Origin: JABDQZ01 sp963801985
GTDB lineage: Bacteria > Pseudomonadota > Gammaproteobacteria > Chromatiales > Chromatiaceae
Direction of reading: 5' to 3'
NCBI GenBank assembly: GCA_963801985.1
Contig: CAWDGV010000012.1
Span: 62,001 to 126,000 of the forward strand
Length of the DNA: 64,000 bases
Shown here: piece after piece, positions 40,511 to 48,906 of the stretch
How positions within the stretch are numbered: the stretch's first letter is position 1
How the letters are laid out: each line of letters begins with the position of its first letter
Position numbers and translations under genes: made by a program
The notes under the pieces: model-generated
The model's input: the letters and a program-made list of their open reading frames with translations, nothing else
Database searches by the model: none
Told to the model about the DNA's origin: nothing

Positions 40511-41690
40511 ATGTCTTTCATCAAACTGACTGATCTGGATCTGGCTGGTAAACGAGTCCTGATTCGTGCGGACCTGAACGTACCTGTTAAGGACGGTAAG
40601 GTAACTTCTGATGCCCGTATTACTGCATCCATGCCAACCATGGAACACTGTGCCAAGGCCGGTGCCAAGGTTATGGTCATGTCTCACCGTGGTCGTCCGG
40701 AAGAAGGTGTTGTTGATGAAGAAAACTCCATGCAGCCTATTGCTGATGATATGTCAGCCAAACTGGGTAAAGACGTCCGACTGATTAAAGATTACCTCGA
40801 GAACGCACCCGAAGTAGCTGACGGGGAAATCGTATTGTTTGAAAACGTGCGTTTTAATGCGGGCGAGAAAAAAGACGACGAAGCTCTTTCTAAAAAATAT
40901 GCAGGCTTATGCGATATTTTTGTAATGGATGCATTTGGTACGGCTCACCGTGCCCAGGCTTCTACTCACGGAGCTGGTAAATTTGCACCTGTTGCCTGTG
41001 CCGGTTTGTTGCTGGCGAATGAACTTGACAGCCTGGCCAAGGCATTGGCGGAACCTGCACGTCCAATGGTTGCAATCGTTGGTGGTTCCAAAGTTTCTAC
41101 CAAGCTGACTGTTCTGGAAGCATTGTCTGAAAAGGTTGATCAGCTGGTTGTTGGCGGTGGTATTGCCAATACGTTTCCTGAAAGCCATGGGTCACAATGT
41201 CGGAAAGTCATTGTGTGAAGATGATCTGGTTGATACTGCCAAGGAACTGGTTGAAAAAATGAAGGCACGTGGTGCCAATATTCCCATTGCATCAGACGTT
41301 GTGTGCGGTAAGGAATTCAGTGAAACAGCAGAAGCCACTCTAAAAGCGGCGAGTGATGTTGCTGACGATGACATGATTTTTGATATTGGTCCTGATTCTG
41401 CAAAAGAACTGGCCGATATTATCGAAAAAGCCGGTACTGTCGTGTGGAATGGTCCTGTCGGTGTATTTGAGTTCGACCAGTTCGGTGAAGGTACCAAAAC
41501 TGTTTCGATGGCGATTGCCAATTCAGACTGCTTCTCCCTGGCTGGTGGTGGGGACACTATCGCTGCCATTCAGAAATACGATATCTACGACAAGGTTTCC
41601 TATATCTCAACTGCTGGTGGCGCATTCCTCGAGTACCTCGAAGGTAAAACCCTGCCTGCAGTTGCCATGCTGGAAGAAAAAGCAAAATAA
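40511..41690 (+). CDS. pgk: Phosphoglycerate kinase (frameshift at ~41177)
   Basis: Transfers phosphate between 1,3-bisphosphoglycerate and ADP. Start MSFIKLTDLDLAGKRVLIRA, with the signature VLIRADLNVPVKDGK; then MSHRGRPEEG, FENVRFNAGEKKDD, VMDAFGTAHRAQAS, and after the shift KAMGHNVGKSLCEDD, VVWNGPVGVFEFDQF and LAGGGDTIAAI. The first frame runs VGGGIANTFPESHGSQ and stops at 41218. Removing one C from the CC at 41177-41178 gives VGGGIANTFLKAMGHN and a 392-residue protein ending at 41690. GGAG lies 7-8 bases before the ATG. An extra base by sequencing error is the simplest explanation. Confidence 0.94.
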
Positions 41691-41735
41691 TATCGGGTAC
41701 GACACTGCTGCAAATCAATTGATAGAGACAGATAT

Positions 41736-43194
41736 ATGTTAAGACGTACAAAAATCCTGGCCACAATGGGTCCCGCGACTGATGATCCCAAGATTGTTGA
41801 TGAGCTGATTACCGCAGGACTTGATGTTGTCAGAATAAACCTGTCTCATGGTAGTCATGAAGAGCATATGGTTCGAGCTGAAACGGTCAGAAACCGTGCC
41901 CGTGCCAGTGGCCGTCAGGTTGGTGTATTGGCTGACCTGCAGGGACCGAAGATTCGCATAGGCCGTTTTGTTGATGGTGTGGTTAACCTGGAAGAAGGTG
42001 AGCAGTTTGCCCTGAATATGGAACTGGGCATCAATGATGGCGATGTTCGCCAGGTTGGCGTCACTTACCCGCAACTGGCTGATGATGTGGCTCGCGGTGA
42101 TACACTGTTACTGGATGATGGTGCAGTTATTTTGTGGGTTCATGATGTTGAGGGGCCTATCATCAACTGTAAGGTAGTCGTTGGTGGGAAACTTTCTAAC
42201 AATAAAGGAATCAACAAGCAGGGTGGTGGTTTATCTGCTCCTGCCCTGACCGATAAAGACAGGGAAGACATCAAGTTTGCGGCCAGTATCCAGGCAGATT
42301 ACATTGCCGTTTCTTTTGTGCAAAAAGCCGATGATGTGAATGAGGCACGACGATTGCTACGTGAAGCAGGTGGTCATGGGCGATATTGTTTCCAAGATTG
42401 AACGTGCTGAAGCGCTGGAATGTATCGATGAAATTATTGAGGCTTCAGATGTCGATCATGGTGGCCCGTGGCGACCTTGGTGTAGAAATCGGTGATGCTG
42501 AATTACCGGCTATTCAGAAAAGTCTGATCAAGAATGCTCGCTCAAAGAACACTGTCGTCATCACAGCAACCCAGATGATGCAGTCGATGATTGAAAGCCC
42601 GATTCCGACTCGTGCAGAGGTCTTTGATGTGGCCAATGCTGTGATGGATGGCACCGATGCGGTTATGTTGTCGGCAGAAACGGCTGCTGGTAAATATCCG
42701 GTCAAGGCAGTTGAGGCCATGGACCGGGTATGTCGTGAAGCGGAAAAAACCAGTATGGTACGTGAATCTGATCACCGTTTGCATACGGTATTTGGTCGGG
42801 TTGATGAAGCGATTGCGATGGCTACCATGTATACGGCGAACCATCTTGGATGTTACAGCTATTGCAGCACTGACAGAATCTGGCTCAACACCTCAATGGA
42901 TGTCGAGAATTTCTTCAGGCATTCCTATTTATGCGATGACCTCACATGTGGCGACTCGTCGCAAAGTTACGCTTTATCGTGGTGTCTACCCGGTGAGTTT
43001 TGATGTCACCGGAATGGATAGCCAGAAAGGCCAACGAAGAAGTTATTGAGGAATTACAACGTCGTGGTGCGGTTCGAAATGGTGACCTGGTTGTTATTAC
43101 CAAGGGTGATCTGAATGGTGTCCAGGGTGGTACAAACGTAATGAAAATTTTACGGGTTGGAGAACATCTACTTCCCGATAAAAATGCAAATTAA
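41736..43194 (+). CDS. pyk: Pyruvate kinase (four single-base frameshifts)
   Basis: Final step of glycolysis, phosphoenolpyruvate to pyruvate. Start MLRRTKILATMGPATDD; GLDVVRINLSHGSHEEHMVR; LADLQGPKIRIGRF; then after shifts IVSKIERAEALECIDEIIEA, IMVARGDLGVEIGDAELP, TATQMMQSMIESPIPTRAEV, TDAVMLSAETAAGKYPVKAV, and the C-terminal domain to VMKILRVGEHLLPDKNAN. Continuity needs four one-base removals: a G near 42378-42380, G at 42454, one base near 42846-42849 and a G at 43029-43030. Each restores the family sequence. The corrected length is about 484 residues. All four errors have the same sign. Confidence 0.92.
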
Positions 43195-43223
43195 TCCCTT
43201 TTTTAAATTGTAAGGAGAGCAAC

Positions 43224-44261
43224 ATGGCTTTAATTTCCATGCGTCAATTACTTGATTATGCGGCAGAGAATGATTTCGGTATGCCAGCATTCAATGTTAA
43301 CAATATGGAGCAGGTTCACGCGATCATGCAGGCAGCTGATGCTGTTGATGCTCCTGTGATCATGCAGGGTTCTGCCGGTGCGCGTTCCTATGCGGGTGAA
43401 CCGTTCCTGCGTCACCTGATTTCTGCAGCAATTGAGATGTATCCGCACATTCCTATCGTTATGCACCAGGATCACGGTTCAGAGCCAGCAGTATGTCTGC
43501 GTTCAATTCAGTCAGGTTTCAGTTCCGTCATGATGGACGGTTCCCTGATGGCTGACATGAAAACCCCATCAAGCTTTGAATACAATGTAGATGTAACCAG
43601 GAAAGTTGTTGAAATGGCTCATGCCGGCGGTGTTTCCGTTGAAGGTGAGCTGGGTTGCCTGGGTTCACTGGAAACCGGTGAAATGGGTGAAGAAGACGGA
43701 CATGGTGCAGAAGGCAAGCTGGACATGGACCAGCTGTTGACTGGTGTTGAAGAAGCCGCAGATTTTGTTGAACAAACCGGTGTTGATGCTTTGGCTATCG
43801 CGATCGGTACTTCACATGGCGCATACAAATTCACCAAAGAACCTACTGGTGAAATCCTGCGTATCGACCGTATCAAGGAAATCCACGAACGCATTCCTAA
43901 TACCCATTTGGTTATGCATGGTTCTTCTTCCGTTCCTCAGGACTGGTTGGAAATCATTAATACTCATGGTGGTGCGATGGGGCAGACTTACGGTGTGCCT
44001 GTTGAAGAAATCGTTGAAGGTATCAAGCACGGTGTGCGTAAAGTTAATATCGATACTGACCTGCGTATGGCATCCACTGGTGCGATTCGTAAACACCTGA
44101 TTGATAACCCATCAAACTTTGACCCACGTAAATTCCTGAAAGAATCTACCAAGGGCATGATGGAAGTTTGTAAAGCACGCTACGAAGCCTTCGGTTGTGC
44201 TGGCCATGCTTCCAAAATCAAGGTTAAAAGCCTGGAAACCATGATTGATTTTTACAGCTAA
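43224..44261 (+). CDS. fba: Class II fructose-bisphosphate aldolase
   Basis: Zn-dependent aldolase that joins or splits fructose-1,6-bisphosphate, also usable on sedoheptulose-1,7-bisphosphate in the Calvin cycle. It has 345 residues, the CbbA/Fba length. Motifs: GMPAFNVNNMEQVHAIMQAA, the zinc ligand region VMHQDHGSEP, GFSSVMMDGSL, VEGELGCLGSLE, LAIAIGTSHGAYKF, LVMHGSSSVP and GVRKVNIDTDLRMA. AAGGAGAG precedes the ATG. Last gene of the cluster, ended by a strong terminator. Intact, unlike its three upstream neighbours. Confidence 0.97.
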   Translation: MALISMRQLLDYAAENDFGMPAFNVNNMEQVHAIMQAADAVDAPVIMQGSAGARSYAGEPFLRHLISAAIEMYPHIPIVMHQDHGSEPAVCLRSIQSGFSSVMMDGSLMADMKTPSSFEYNVDVTRKVVEMAHAGGVSVEGELGCLGSLETGEMGEEDGHGAEGKLDMDQLLTGVEEAADFVEQTGVDALAIAIGTSHGAYKFTKEPTGEILRIDRIKEIHERIPNTHLVMHGSSSVPQDWLEIINTHGGAMGQTYGVPVEEIVEGIKHGVRKVNIDTDLRMASTGAIRKHLIDNPSNFDPRKFLKESTKGMMEVCKARYEAFGCAGHASKIKVKSLETMIDFYS

Positions 44262-44292
44262 GTTTTAATCGATTCAGGTTTTCCTGATTAAA

Positions 44293-44324
44293 AAGCGCCA
44301 CAGGAGACTGTGGCGCTTTTTTTT
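44293..44324 (+). terminator. Rho-independent terminator after fba
   Basis: Perfect stem aagcgccacag/ctgtggcgctt with loop gaga followed by TTTTTTTT, ending the sugar-phosphate cluster. Confidence 0.95.
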
Positions 44325-44489
44325 GTTCATTTTCTGCAGGAAACCCTCATTGCTAACGATTTTCAAGGGCTTTAATTGACCTGAATCTATCAAGCGCTTT
44401 TTTTCAGGTAAACAGCGGGAATCCTTGATTGCAAAGTCCACAAGGTGCTGCCAACATCCTGATATGACAATAATAATGGAGGAAGAAAG

Positions 44490-44972
44490 ATGAGCCAGGA
44501 ACTGATTGAAAAAATCCGTAACAGTAGTTTGTCACAGGATTTGACTGACGACGAGTGTGCGGTTTTGGCTAGCATCGTCAGTGAAAAAAAACTGAACGAT
44601 GATGAAGTTCTGATCGAGGAAGGACGCTCTGATGACTGTCTGTATGTTGTAATGCAGGGCAAAATCGGTGTCACCAAGCAAACGGGTGGGGGTGATGAAA
44701 CGACCTTGCACATCATGTCGAAAGATGAATTTGCCGGTCAGATGGGGTTTGTGGATGGCAAGCATCATACCGCAACGCTGAAAGCCCTGGGTGGGGCTCA
44801 GGTTTTGGCCTTGCGTCGTAATGACCTGGAGTCAAAGCTGGAATCCAATCCTCACCTGGTTTACCAGATTATGCGTACCGTGGTTCGTTCAGGCCACGAT
44901 ATTTTACGTGCAATGAATAACCAGTATGTCGAGCTGACTAACTACATTACCAAAACTCACGGTCGTTACTGA
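44490..44972 (+). CDS. Cyclic nucleotide-binding domain protein without HTH
   Basis: Cytosolic protein of 160 residues made of a single cNMP-binding beta-roll (about 15-125): LTDDECAVLASIVSEKKLND, EVLIEEGRSDDCLYVVMQGK, and the phosphate-cassette-like region HIMSKDEFAGQMGFVDGKHH. The canonical G-E-x-A...R-x-A cassette of CRP is not conserved, so nucleotide binding is doubtful. The last 35 residues form a helix (LVYQIMRTVVRSGHDILRAM) and there is no DNA-binding domain. It may regulate a partner protein. AGGAAG precedes the ATG. Convergent with the lipoprotein gene. Confidence 0.85.
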   Translation: MSQELIEKIRNSSLSQDLTDDECAVLASIVSEKKLNDDEVLIEEGRSDDCLYVVMQGKIGVTKQTGGGDETTLHIMSKDEFAGQMGFVDGKHHTATLKALGGAQVLALRRNDLESKLESNPHLVYQIMRTVVRSGHDILRAMNNQYVELTNYITKTHGRY

Positions 44973-44991
44973 ATACTGAAAATTTCAGTCC

Positions 44992-45387
44992 TCAGTTTGT
45001 CACTTCCATCAAGGTGATGTGGACGGTGTTTTCTGCGGCGAGTTCCTGGATGGCGACGGACAGGCCCCCTTTCGCTTTACGTATAGATATTGCTGCCTGC
45101 CGGCCGAGTTCCGAGGTATGGCCGACTACATGTGTTTGGTAAGTTTGCAGGGCATTAATATAAAAATTAACCACATCATCATAGCTGGCTGACGAACTGT
45201 ATTGTTTCAGGTTTCCTTTCATGCCGGCCATGTCTGTAGGCAGCATGGAAGCCGCTTCTTTCGCATCCGGGAAAATGGGAATGTCTGACAGCGTGAGTTC
45301 AGGGCCTGAGGTGCCGCCACAGGCACTCAGCATCAAAATCAGCCAGCCCAGCAGAATGCTAGTGCTTATTTTTTTCGTCAATAACAT
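44992..45387 (-). CDS. Small lipoprotein of unknown function
   Basis: 131-residue predicted lipoprotein. The signal ends in the lipobox LSAC (LLGWLILMLSACGG), so Cys becomes the lipidated first residue. The mature part, DIPIFPDAKEAASMLPTDMA and YDDVVNFYINALQTYQTHVV, resembles the pattern of small proteins that bind unfolded or membrane partners, but I cannot name a family. ATG at 45387 is preferred because AGGAG lies 7 bases upstream; a TTG at 45390 is adjacent. About 30 bases downstream of srkA and probably co-transcribed with it. Confidence 0.8.
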   Translation of the reverse strand: MLLTKKISTSILLGWLILMLSACGGTSGPELTLSDIPIFPDAKEAASMLPTDMAGMKGNLKQYSSSASYDDVVNFYINALQTYQTHVVGHTSELGRQAAISIRKAKGGLSVAIQELAAENTVHITLMEVTN

Positions 45388-45416
45388 CAAATAACTCCTA
45401 ATGCCGGAAAGGCTGA

Positions 45417-46367
45417 CTACAGCATTTCCGCTTGATCTTCCAAAAGTCTAATATGTTCTTCCCAGTATGCATCGGTTCCAAACCAGGTAAAAGCAACGGG
45501 AAAAGCAGGATCGTCCCAGCGTTTTGCCAGCCAGGCCGCGTAATGGATCATTCGCAGGCTCCTCAGGGGTTCAACCAGAATGATTTCCTGCTGATCGAAA
45601 TAGCGGAACATTTCATAACCCTCGAGAACAGCATCCAGTTGTCGCCGCATTTCGTCATGGTCACCGGACAAAAGCATCCATAGATCCTGGATAGCCGGTC
45701 CGTTACGGCAGTCATCCATATCGACAAAATGAGGTCCATCGTCAGTCCATAAAATATTGCCTGGGTGACAGTCCCCATGCAGTCTTATCTGGTGCGGCAG
45801 GATATTGTCAAACAAGCCTTCAATGAGCGTCAATAAGTGGTCTGTTACCTGCTGATAACGCTGTGCAAAATGTGCAGGTAAACGGCCCGACGAAAGTAAC
45901 CAGTGAACCTGATCGCGACCAAAGGTTTCCGGGTTAATGGAGGGGCGGTGTTTAAATGGCCTCGTACATCCGAGTTGATGAATACGACCCATAAACCTGC
46001 CTATCCATTTGAGATTATCCATGTTATCCAGTTCAGGCCAGCGGCCGCCCTGGCGTTTGAACAGGGCAAAGCGAAAGCCTTCATGTTCAAACAAGGTCTG
46101 GCCGTCGATTTGTTCGGGAGCGACAACGGGAATTTCTTCGGCGGCCAATGCAAGACTGAATTGATGTTCTTCCAGAATGGCCTGTTCAGACCAGCGATCA
46201 GGGCGGTAGAACTTGGCAATTATCGGAGCAGCCTCATCCAGGCTGATCTGGATAACACGGTTTTCATAACTGTTCAGGTTGAACAGGCCGCCAGTGACTT
46301 CATAACCGGTTTTTTCAACAGCATCAAGAATCAGGTCAGGCGAGAGCCTGTCGTAGGGGTGTATCAT
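45417..46367 (-). CDS. srkA: SrkA/YihE-type stress response serine/threonine kinase
   Basis: Aminoglycoside phosphotransferase-fold protein kinase of 316 residues. Motifs: GLFNLNSYENRVIQISLD (nucleotide-binding strand), IAKFYRPDRWSEQAILEEH (catalytic Lys), RLHGDCHPGNILWTDDGPHF (catalytic loop HGDCHPGNI) and VDMDDCRNGPAIQDLWML (DxD metal site). E. coli SrkA (YihE) protects stressed cells from programmed death and is near dsbA and the Cpx network. Here it overlaps the glutaredoxin gene by 4 bases (ATGA), a pairing with a redox protein that recalls the srkA-dsbA association. Confidence 0.95.
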   Translation of the reverse strand: MIHPYDRLSPDLILDAVEKTGYEVTGGLFNLNSYENRVIQISLDEAAPIIAKFYRPDRWSEQAILEEHQFSLALAAEEIPVVAPEQIDGQTLFEHEGFRFALFKRQGGRWPELDNMDNLKWIGRFMGRIHQLGCTRPFKHRPSINPETFGRDQVHWLLSSGRLPAHFAQRYQQVTDHLLTLIEGLFDNILPHQIRLHGDCHPGNILWTDDGPHFVDMDDCRNGPAIQDLWMLLSGDHDEMRRQLDAVLEGYEMFRYFDQQEIILVEPLRSLRMIHYAAWLAKRWDDPAFPVAFTWFGTDAYWEEHIRLLEDQAEML

Positions 46368-46624
46368 AAAGTGCCTGGCAGATTGTGTGTTTTCAATGCC
46401 TGTTCCAGTTTATTGGGGTTGAAGCCATCGATCCGGGTTGAACCGACCATGATGACGGGTACGCCGCGGGCTCCCAGGCGTTGGAATTCCTTGAAAGCGC
46501 GCTGGTTGCGTTCAATATCAAACTCTACAAAGCGAATTTTCTTTTTTTGCAAAAAAGCTTTCGCCTGGCGACAGTGAGCGCATTGCCGGGTAGTGTAGAG
46601 AGTGACTTTAGTCTGTTGTTTCAT
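46364..46624 (-). CDS. Glutaredoxin family protein
   Basis: Cytosolic dithiol glutaredoxin-like protein of 86 residues. It has VTLYTTRQCAHCRQAKAFLQ with the active CAHC at about residues 15-18, FVEFDIERNQRAFKEFQRLG and the cis-Pro region ARGVPVIMVGSTRIDGFNPN. These are the marks of NrdH/YbbN-like small glutaredoxins with a GFNP substrate loop. It overlaps srkA by 4 bases and is upstream of it. Confidence 0.92.
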   Translation of the reverse strand: MKQQTKVTLYTTRQCAHCRQAKAFLQKKKIRFVEFDIERNQRAFKEFQRLGARGVPVIMVGSTRIDGFNPNKLEQALKTHNLPGTL

Positions 46625-46635
46625 TTAATAATTTT

Positions 46636-46798
46636 CACCACAAAGGCCACAAAGAACACGAAGAATAATTTTCTAAATGCGGTTATTTTTCTAGCGCAAT
46701 AGATTAAGCGAAACCGTGTTTTATTTATTCTTCAATAATTCGACAGTGGAAACTTGAGATAATATTTTACCTTTTGTGGCCTTCGTGTTCTTCGTGGT
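46636..46798. repeat. Inverted pair of CACAAAG repeats
   Basis: CACCACAAAGGCCACAAAGA and onward (46636-46663) faces its complement ending TTCTTCGTGGT (46771-46798). They lie between purC and the glutaredoxin gene and enclose about 105 bases without a gene. Same family as at 32.3 and 33.3 kb. Confidence 0.85.
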
Positions 46799-46804
46799 AA
46801 AGAA

Positions 46805-47689
46805 TCAGGAATCGGTTAAAAGTCGCTCAGCTTCACGATACTTCTCGGCTGTTTTCTGAATAATTTCATCAGGCAGTTCAGGTGCCGGAGGTGTTTTATC
46901 CCAGTCCAGTGTTTCCAGGTAATCACGCACAAACTGCTTGTCGAAGCTCGGTGGGCTTATACCCGGTTTGTATTGATCGGCGGGCCAGAAACGAGAGGAG
47001 TCAGGTGTCAGCATTTCGTCAATAATATGCAAAATGCCATTGTCATCGAGGCCGAATTCAAACTTGGTATCGGCAATTATGATACCGCGGGTCAAGGCAT
47101 ACTCGGCACACTCGGTATAAATTTTAAGGCTGATATCCCTGACCTGTTCGGCCAGTTCCTGGCCCATGAGACCAGTAGTAGCGGTAAAATCGATATTCTG
47201 GTCATGTTCACCAAGATCAGCCTTGGTAGAAGGTGTAAACAGCGGCTCGGCCAGTTTGTCTGCCAGTTGCATGCCCTCAGGCAGGGCAATGCCGCAGACT
47301 TTTCCGCTGTTTAAGTAATCTTTCCAGCCTGAACCGATAATGTAGCCACGGACAATAGCTTCTACCGGTAATGGCTTGAGTTTTTTTACAACAATAGCGC
47401 GGTCACCAAGAATTTGGCGTTGCACGGGGTCAGTGACGACGCTTTCCAGCGGAATATTGGATAACTGGTTGGGGATAATATTTTTGGTTTTATCAAACCA
47501 GAAATTCGCTACCCGTGTCAGCACTTCACCTTTACCGGGTATCGGTTGCGACATGATGACGTCAAAAGCAGATAACCTGTCAGTCGTGACGATGAGCATG
47601 TGGTTTTCATCTACTTCGTAAATATCGCGTACTTTGCCGCGGTTAATAAGCTTCAGTCCGGGAATGTTGGATTCATATAAGGCATTCAT
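46805..47689 (-). CDS. purC: Phosphoribosylaminoimidazole-succinocarboxamide synthase
   Basis: Purine pathway enzyme joining CAIR and aspartate, 294 residues, the longer eukaryote-like/gammaproteobacterial type. Motifs: LKLINRGKVRDIYEVDENHM, VTTDRLSAFDVIMSQPIPGK, VEAIVRGYIIGSGWKDY, IIADTKFEFGL and DEMLTPDSSRFWP. The ATG at 47689 is preferred over a GTG at 47704 because it starts at the usual MNALYES; no strong ribosome site is visible for either. No other pur gene is nearby. Confidence 0.96.
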   Translation of the reverse strand: MNALYESNIPGLKLINRGKVRDIYEVDENHMLIVTTDRLSAFDVIMSQPIPGKGEVLTRVANFWFDKTKNIIPNQLSNIPLESVVTDPVQRQILGDRAIVVKKLKPLPVEAIVRGYIIGSGWKDYLNSGKVCGIALPEGMQLADKLAEPLFTPSTKADLGEHDQNIDFTATTGLMGQELAEQVRDISLKIYTECAEYALTRGIIIADTKFEFGLDDNGILHIIDEMLTPDSSRFWPADQYKPGISPPSFDKQFVRDYLETLDWDKTPPAPELPDEIIQKTAEKYREAERLLTDS

Positions 47690-47781
47690 GGCAGGTATTT
47701 TCACTGTAGATGAAGTAATGATGGATAACAGCGTTTATTATATCCTTGATAACATAATGACCGGTAGAAAAGGTTTAGAGA

Positions 47782-48228
47782 ATGACGGCAAACCTGGAAC
47801 AAGCTGATTTTTACAATAAGTTTAAAAATGGCAGTTTTACTTCTGCCCTGCGATGGCACAACCTGGATGCGTTGTGGCAGGTATTGCGAGATGATATCCA
47901 TGATGACTGGTATATCTACGCCATCGGTAGCGCAGTGCCTGAAAAAACTTCAACGCACGATGACCTGCTCACCTTTATTGAAAAAATTGATCATCTGTTA
48001 CGTGATGAGCATGAAGAGGATTACTGTGGAATCGTTTATGCAGATGATCTGCAGGACCCGGCGATGATCAAGATTTTCGACCCGCATAATCTTGGCGTAA
48101 CCTGCGGTTACAGTGACAACCCGCCCTTACCGGGCTGGGTGTTGAGCAAAATTCCTCCGGTTGATCTGGTTACCAACCAGGTTATTCCCAATAATCGTAA
48201 GCACTGGTGGCAGCGTTTGTTCTCCTAA
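47782..48228 (+). CDS. Hypothetical protein, 148 residues
   Basis: I do not recognise a named family. Soluble and acidic, with many Asp, His and Trp residues: FTSALRWHNLDALWQVLRDD, DWYIYAIGSAVPEKTSTHDD, CGIVYADDLQDPAMIKIFDP and PPLPGWVLSKIPPVDLV. The C terminus is basic (NNRKHWWQRLFS). It is divergent from purC across 92 bases. No signal peptide or membrane segment. Conservation would need a search. Confidence 0.75.
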   Translation: MTANLEQADFYNKFKNGSFTSALRWHNLDALWQVLRDDIHDDWYIYAIGSAVPEKTSTHDDLLTFIEKIDHLLRDEHEEDYCGIVYADDLQDPAMIKIFDPHNLGVTCGYSDNPPLPGWVLSKIPPVDLVTNQVIPNNRKHWWQRLFS

Positions 48229-48243
48229 GCATTTGAATTTATT

Positions 48244-48266
48244 ACCACAGAGGGCGCAGAGACTTT
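48244..48266. repeat. CACAGAG-type 9-nt-period repeat
   Basis: ACCACAGAGGGCGCAGAGAC just after the 148-residue hypothetical gene. Single copy of the family without a mirrored partner. Confidence 0.7.
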
Positions 48267-48297
48267 ATTTTTTCCACTCTCAATGACGTAATTCTTC

Positions 48298-48365
48298 ATA
48301 CCGGCATGCCTGTAGCCGGTATCTTGGTTGTTAAAAATAGACCCCGGCTGGAAGCTCGCCGGGGT
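48298..48365. repeat. Pair of CCGGC hairpin repeats
   Basis: Two hairpins: taccggc-atgcctgta-gccggta (48298-48321) and accccggc-tggaagctc-gccggggt (48341-48365). The second matches the hairpin at 40369-40393, reversed. Together with the CACAGAG repeat they fill the gap before the 48477 gene. Confidence 0.78.
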
Positions 48366-48476
48366 GACGCAGAATTTGCTGTGCCTCGGCGGTAAAATAA
48401 CCACCTAAAATACTGAGGATTTATTGAGTGGAGTCTGTTAATATCCCTGTAAATACTAGTGAAAGCGATATTTGAT

Positions 48477-48902
48477 ATGTCTGAACTAAACGTACAGCAA
48501 CAGGCGGTTTCTGATATTTCCCGTGCAGTAGTTAATTTGCTGGAATCCTGGTCCCTGAATACACAGGATATGCAAAACATGCTTTGTTTGCCGGAGAATT
48601 ACCGTGCCCGCAAATTCAACAAGTTACGCGAAGGCAGTGAAATCCTGCCCGATGATGAAAAAGTGCTGCGTCGAGCCGGTTACCTGCTGAGAATTTCAGA
48701 TGCACTTCGTACCACTTATCCCTGTAACCCGGAAATGGCAGGTCGCTGGATACGTATGCGTCACCGCCGCTTTCGTCAAAAAACACCTCTGGACATGATT
48801 CTCAATGAAGGGGAAACTGGCCTGATTGCCGTGTTGTCAGAGCTGGATTGTACTTTTTCCTGGGACCTGACCGGATCAGTGACTCCCAAAACCCGTTGTT
48901 AG
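48477..48902 (+). CDS. MbcA/ParS/Xre-like (DUF2384-type) protein
   Basis: 141-residue soluble protein. Two helical parts: an N-terminal helix-turn-helix-like region (AVSDISRAVVNLLESWSLNT, LCLPENYRARKFNKLREG) and a C-terminal part NPEMAGRWIRMRHRRFRQKT with PLDMILNEGETGLIAVLSEL, the pattern of the antitoxin MbcA/ParS toxin-binding domain (NLPLG..P...L....G...V). An adjacent RES-domain toxin, the usual partner, is absent, so an orphan regulator is more likely than a toxin-antitoxin module. Start uncertain between ATG 48477 and GTG 48459. Convergent with pabB, 4 bases apart. Confidence 0.72.
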   Translation: MSELNVQQQAVSDISRAVVNLLESWSLNTQDMQNMLCLPENYRARKFNKLREGSEILPDDEKVLRRAGYLLRISDALRTTYPCNPEMAGRWIRMRHRRFRQKTPLDMILNEGETGLIAVLSELDCTFSWDLTGSVTPKTRC

Positions 48903-48906
48903 AGCT

